A DNA stretch of 6,381 nucleotides, taken from the NCBI GenBank assembly GCA_021736545.1, contig JAIPFS010000090.1, positions 1-6,381 of the forward strand, in the 5' to 3' direction. The notes beneath the pieces were generated by a model. That model was not told the origin of the DNA. It did not search any database and saw only the letters and a list, made by a program, of their open reading frames with translations. The stretch comes from Spirochaetia bacterium (GTDB taxonomy: Bacteria; Spirochaetota; Spirochaetia; PWKH01). A program made the translations under genes and the position numbers. Shown piece after piece: positions 4,329 through 6,381 of the stretch; the first letter of the stretch is position 1; every line of letters begins with the position of its first letter.

Positions 4329-6082
4329 CTATATTAGGATTCATAAACAGAGGATTTTCCGGTGATTTTATTGAGGTAGAAGTAGATATCAGAAAAGGCA
4401 TTCCCGGCTTTGATATTATCGGTTTACCTGACAGTGCTGTGCGTGAAGCCAGGGATAGAGTCAGAACTGCAATTAGGAATGCCGGGCTTCATTTTCCTCG
4501 AGAAAGAGTATTGGTAAATCTTGCTCCCGCGGATATGAAAAAGGAAGGAGCCTCGCTGGATCTTGCAATAGCTGCTGGAGTTCTGCATGCTTCAGGAGCA
4601 ATTAATTTCGGTGAAAATGCAAAAAAAATCCTTGTTGCAGGCGAGCTTGATTTATCCGGTGATGTAAGGTCCGTACAAGGCGTCGCTGGAGCAGTTTTAC
4701 AGGCTCAGAAAATTGATATAGATGCAGCAGTAATTCCTGAAGAAGATATTTCATATGTATTAAAAAACATACCGAATATTTTGAATATTTCCTCAATTAA
4801 GGATTTTCCTAAATTAAGCCTGCTTTACAGAAAAGGACTTGTGGAAGAGTGGAAGAATGCTATGCCGAATTCTACAGTTCAGCTTAAAGGTAACAGAAGA
4901 GAAAAAAATACTGTTTCCCCAGCAGTTTCCTCAGAAGTCAATTTACTGAAAAGAGTGCCTAATCAAATTAATTATGAAGAAATAATTGGTCTTGATGCTG
5001 TTAAACGGGCTCTTACTATTGCGGCTGCAGGGGGACATCATGTTCTTTTGTTTGGGCCGCCGGGCTGCGGAAAAACAATATCTGCAGAAGTATTAGGAGA
5101 ATTACTTCCAAATCTATTTCCAGATGAAATCCAAGAAGTTATTCAGATCTATTCTGCGGCAGAAAAAGCTGAAGAAATCCAGCAATTTGAAAATAAACGC
5201 CCGCCAGTCCGCATGCCTCATCATAGTACTACTAAAGAGATGATGCTTGGCGGAGGTAAAAATATCAGACCAGGCGAAATCTCCCTAGCTCACAAGGGCT
5301 TACTGATTATCGATGAAGCTCCTGAGTTCAGCAGAGCTGCGCTGCAAAGCCTTCGTGAACCCCTAGAACAAAGAAGGGTTGAATTCATGAGAAATGGAAG
5401 ATGGTTTTGGTTCCCTTCTCATTTTCAGCTTATCATGAATATGAATCCCTGCCCCTGCGGACAGCTTGGTCTTGTTCAGCAGGCTTGTTTGTGTAAACCT
5501 CAAGACATACACCGTTACTGGAAAAGAATTGGGAATCCTCTTTTGGATCGCATACCCATACGGATTCCTGTAGAAAATTCTGGAAATAATGCATCAGAAA
5601 AATTACCCTTACATGTTAATCCTAATAAAAAGAACCAAATTACACAAGTTTCTGGAGAAAATGAGCATGGCGGATTACCTACTGACGTTGAGAATAATAC
5701 ACTTAATGAAGAACCTGAATTAAAACATAATGAGATAGTAAAATTAAAGGAAAGTTTTACTGCAAAAAAAGCAAGAATTGAGTCTGCCGGAAAAATTCAG
5801 CGAAACAGGTTTAAAAAGTACCCTTTTAATAAAAACGAACATATGCCTTTTAATCAAATTAATACCTACTGTATTATGGATAAAAGAGCTAAAGAACTAT
5901 ATGATAATTCCTTAGAGTATTTTGAATTTTCTGTCAGAGCTTCACATAGTATAATCAAAGTTGCACGAACTATCGCAGATTATGAAAACTCAGAAACTAT
6001 ACAGGAAGAGCATATTGCTGAATCATTATTTTACAGAAAATATGGGGATGGAGATTATTACTGGAAAAATATTCATGCATAA
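4325..6082 (+). CDS. comM: ComM/YifB family AAA+ ATPase (branch-migration helicase)
   Basis: Member of the family once annotated as Mg-chelatase-like; characterised ComM is a hexameric helicase that extends strand integration during natural transformation. Visible domains: an N-terminal Lon-like ChlI domain (about 1-165, with GLPDSAVREARDRVRTAI), a linker (170-210), the AAA+ core with Walker A GPPGCGKT (244-251), Walker B LLIIDE (326-331) and LLDR with Arg409, a four-cysteine site NPCPCG and CLC (C376, C378, C388, C390), and the C-terminal domain with SVRASHSIIKVARTIADYE (536-554). At 585 residues it is ~75 longer than usual (~505-515). Most of the excess is a polar N/E/K-rich insertion at about 417-475, after LLDR. 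The frame is intact, although an eight-A run lies at 4621-4628. It is followed by the tRNA unit without an obvious terminator. Competence is not proven by this gene, since the family is widespread. Confidence 0.93.
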   Translation: MTILGFINRGFSGDFIEVEVDIRKGIPGFDIIGLPDSAVREARDRVRTAIRNAGLHFPRERVLVNLAPADMKKEGASLDLAIAAGVLHASGAINFGENAKKILVAGELDLSGDVRSVQGVAGAVLQAQKIDIDAAVIPEEDISYVLKNIPNILNISSIKDFPKLSLLYRKGLVEEWKNAMPNSTVQLKGNRREKNTVSPAVSSEVNLLKRVPNQINYEEIIGLDAVKRALTIAAAGGHHVLLFGPPGCGKTISAEVLGELLPNLFPDEIQEVIQIYSAAEKAEEIQQFENKRPPVRMPHHSTTKEMMLGGGKNIRPGEISLAHKGLLIIDEAPEFSRAALQSLREPLEQRRVEFMRNGRWFWFPSHFQLIMNMNPCPCGQLGLVQQACLCKPQDIHRYWKRIGNPLLDRIPIRIPVENSGNNASEKLPLHVNPNKKNQITQVSGENEHGGLPTDVENNTLNEEPELKHNEIVKLKESFTAKKARIESAGKIQRNRFKKYPFNKNEHMPFNQINTYCIMDKRAKELYDNSLEYFEFSVRASHSIIKVARTIADYENSETIQEEHIAESLFYRKYGDGDYYWKNIHA

Positions 6083-6096
6083 AGAAAATAAAATAA

Positions 6097-6124
6097 CATT
6101 AAGCTGCATTAAGTGTTGACACTT
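6097..6124. repeat. Direct and inverted repeats overlapping the tRNA -35 box
   Basis: CATTAAG occurs twice ten bases apart (6097-6103 and 6107-6113), one helical turn. Partly overlapping it, AAGTGT-TG-ACACTT (6111-6124) is a perfect inverted repeat with six-base arms that contains the -35 hexamer TTGACA. The arrangement looks like a binding site for a regulator of the tRNA promoter, but the sequences are short and chance is possible. Confidence 0.4.
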
Positions 6125-6144
6125 TCATGGCACTTTGTTATATT
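6116..6144 (+). promoter_or_regulatory. Promoter of the tRNA-Lys/tRNA-Glu unit
   Basis: A perfect -35 TTGACA (6116-6121), a 17-base spacer and TATATT (6139-6144, 5 of 6) lie just upstream of tRNA-Lys. Transcription should start near 6151, leaving a ~14-base 5' leader for RNase P to remove. It begins 33 bases after the comM stop, so the tRNAs need not depend on comM transcription. Confidence 0.85.
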
Positions 6145-6164
6145 CCACATCGTCATCAAGAGAT

Positions 6165-6237
6165 GGGCCGCTAGCTCAGTTGGTAGAGCAACGCCCTTTT
6201 AAGGCGTGGGTCACAGGTTCGAACCCTGTGCGGCTCA
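6165..6237 (+). tRNA. tRNA-Lys (anticodon UUU)
   Basis: A full 73-base cloverleaf. The acceptor GGGCCGC (6165-6171) pairs with GCGGCTC (6230-6236) with one G-U pair. The D arm is GCTC/GAGC. The anticodon stem ACGCC/GGCGT has loop CTTTTAA with anticodon TTT at 6198-6200. The T arm is ACAGG-TTCGAAC-CCTGT. The discriminator base is A6237. The 3' CCA is not encoded and must be added by the nucleotidyltransferase. Confidence 0.98.
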
Positions 6238-6241
6238 TTAA

Positions 6242-6253
6242 CCGGGCAACCGG
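6242..6253 (+). other. Spacer hairpin between the two tRNAs
   Basis: CCGG-GCAA-CCGG in the 21-base spacer can form a four-base-pair stem closed by a GNRA tetraloop (GCAA). It may mark or aid processing of the tRNA-Lys-Glu precursor. It is small, so only the pairing is claimed. Confidence 0.35.
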
Positions 6254-6258
6254 ATTGT

Positions 6259-6330
<72 letters not shown>

Positions 6331-6339
6331 CTTTAAATT

Positions 6340-6381
6340 GGACGATCTGTAAGCCGTTAAGGTTTTATGATCGTCCTTTTT
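6340..6381 (+). terminator. Intrinsic terminator of the tRNA unit
   Basis: GGACGATC (6340-6347) pairs perfectly with GATCGTCC (6369-6376), directly followed by five T to the window edge. Inside, AAGCC (6351-6355) can pair with GGTTT (6361-6365, one G-U) across a 3x3 internal loop, making a long two-part stem. It lies nine bases after tRNA-Glu, so the transcript probably contains just the two tRNAs. Confidence 0.88.

Noticed and set aside
4602..4796. Minus-strand 64-codon frame within comM
   Set aside because: It is antisense to the conserved N-terminal domain of comM and has no independent support.

Overview
This looks like an ordinary chromosomal housekeeping segment from a moderately AT-rich bacterium, most likely a spirochaete (Treponema/Spirochaeta-like). 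That placement is an inference. It rests on the overall protein character, the ComM N-terminus, the uracil phosphoribosyltransferase with a long N-terminal extension, and a 16S 5' end reading GAGTTTGATTCT rather than GATCATGG. Nothing in the window is diagnostic by itself, and I see no mobile element, CRISPR array, phage gene or toxin-antitoxin pair.

Layout. Positions 1-20 are the extreme 5' end of a 16S rRNA gene on the minus strand, running off the left edge. Its control region fills 21-248: a UP-like element, a near-consensus TTGACA/TATAAC promoter, a boxB-like hairpin, boxA and two further leader hairpins. A block with three short palindromes (273-317) separates it from the divergent adenylate kinase gene adk (522-1157, +), whose likely -10 box lies inside a perfect 7+7 inverted repeat. 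Convergent to adk is a minus-strand pair, upp (2180-3247) followed by a TPR lipoprotein gene (1221-2129), separated by 50 bases and probably co-transcribed. A long hairpin joins the ends of adk and the lipoprotein gene.

A 307-base divergent intergenic region (3248-3554) carries the candidate promoters of upp (-) and rnhA (+, 3555-4019). rnhA encodes RNase HI with all catalytic residues but shows no Shine-Dalgarno sequence. After a 305-base gap with no convincing gene comes comM (4325-6082, +), a YifB-type AAA+ helicase with a good ribosome binding site, two mutually exclusive hairpins just upstream, and a low-complexity insertion after the LLDR motif. The window closes with a tRNA-Lys(UUU)-tRNA-Glu(UUC) transcription unit that has its own promoter (6116-6144) and terminator (6340-6381).

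Functionally the genes cover nucleotide metabolism (Adk, Upp), DNA/RNA hybrid removal and recombination or transformation (RNase HI, ComM), envelope structure (TPR lipoprotein) and translation (16S rRNA, two tRNAs). I do not see a new multi-gene system. The points most worth a second look are the Upp N-terminal extension, the ComM leader and linker, the operator-like palindromes, and the leader and start of rnhA.
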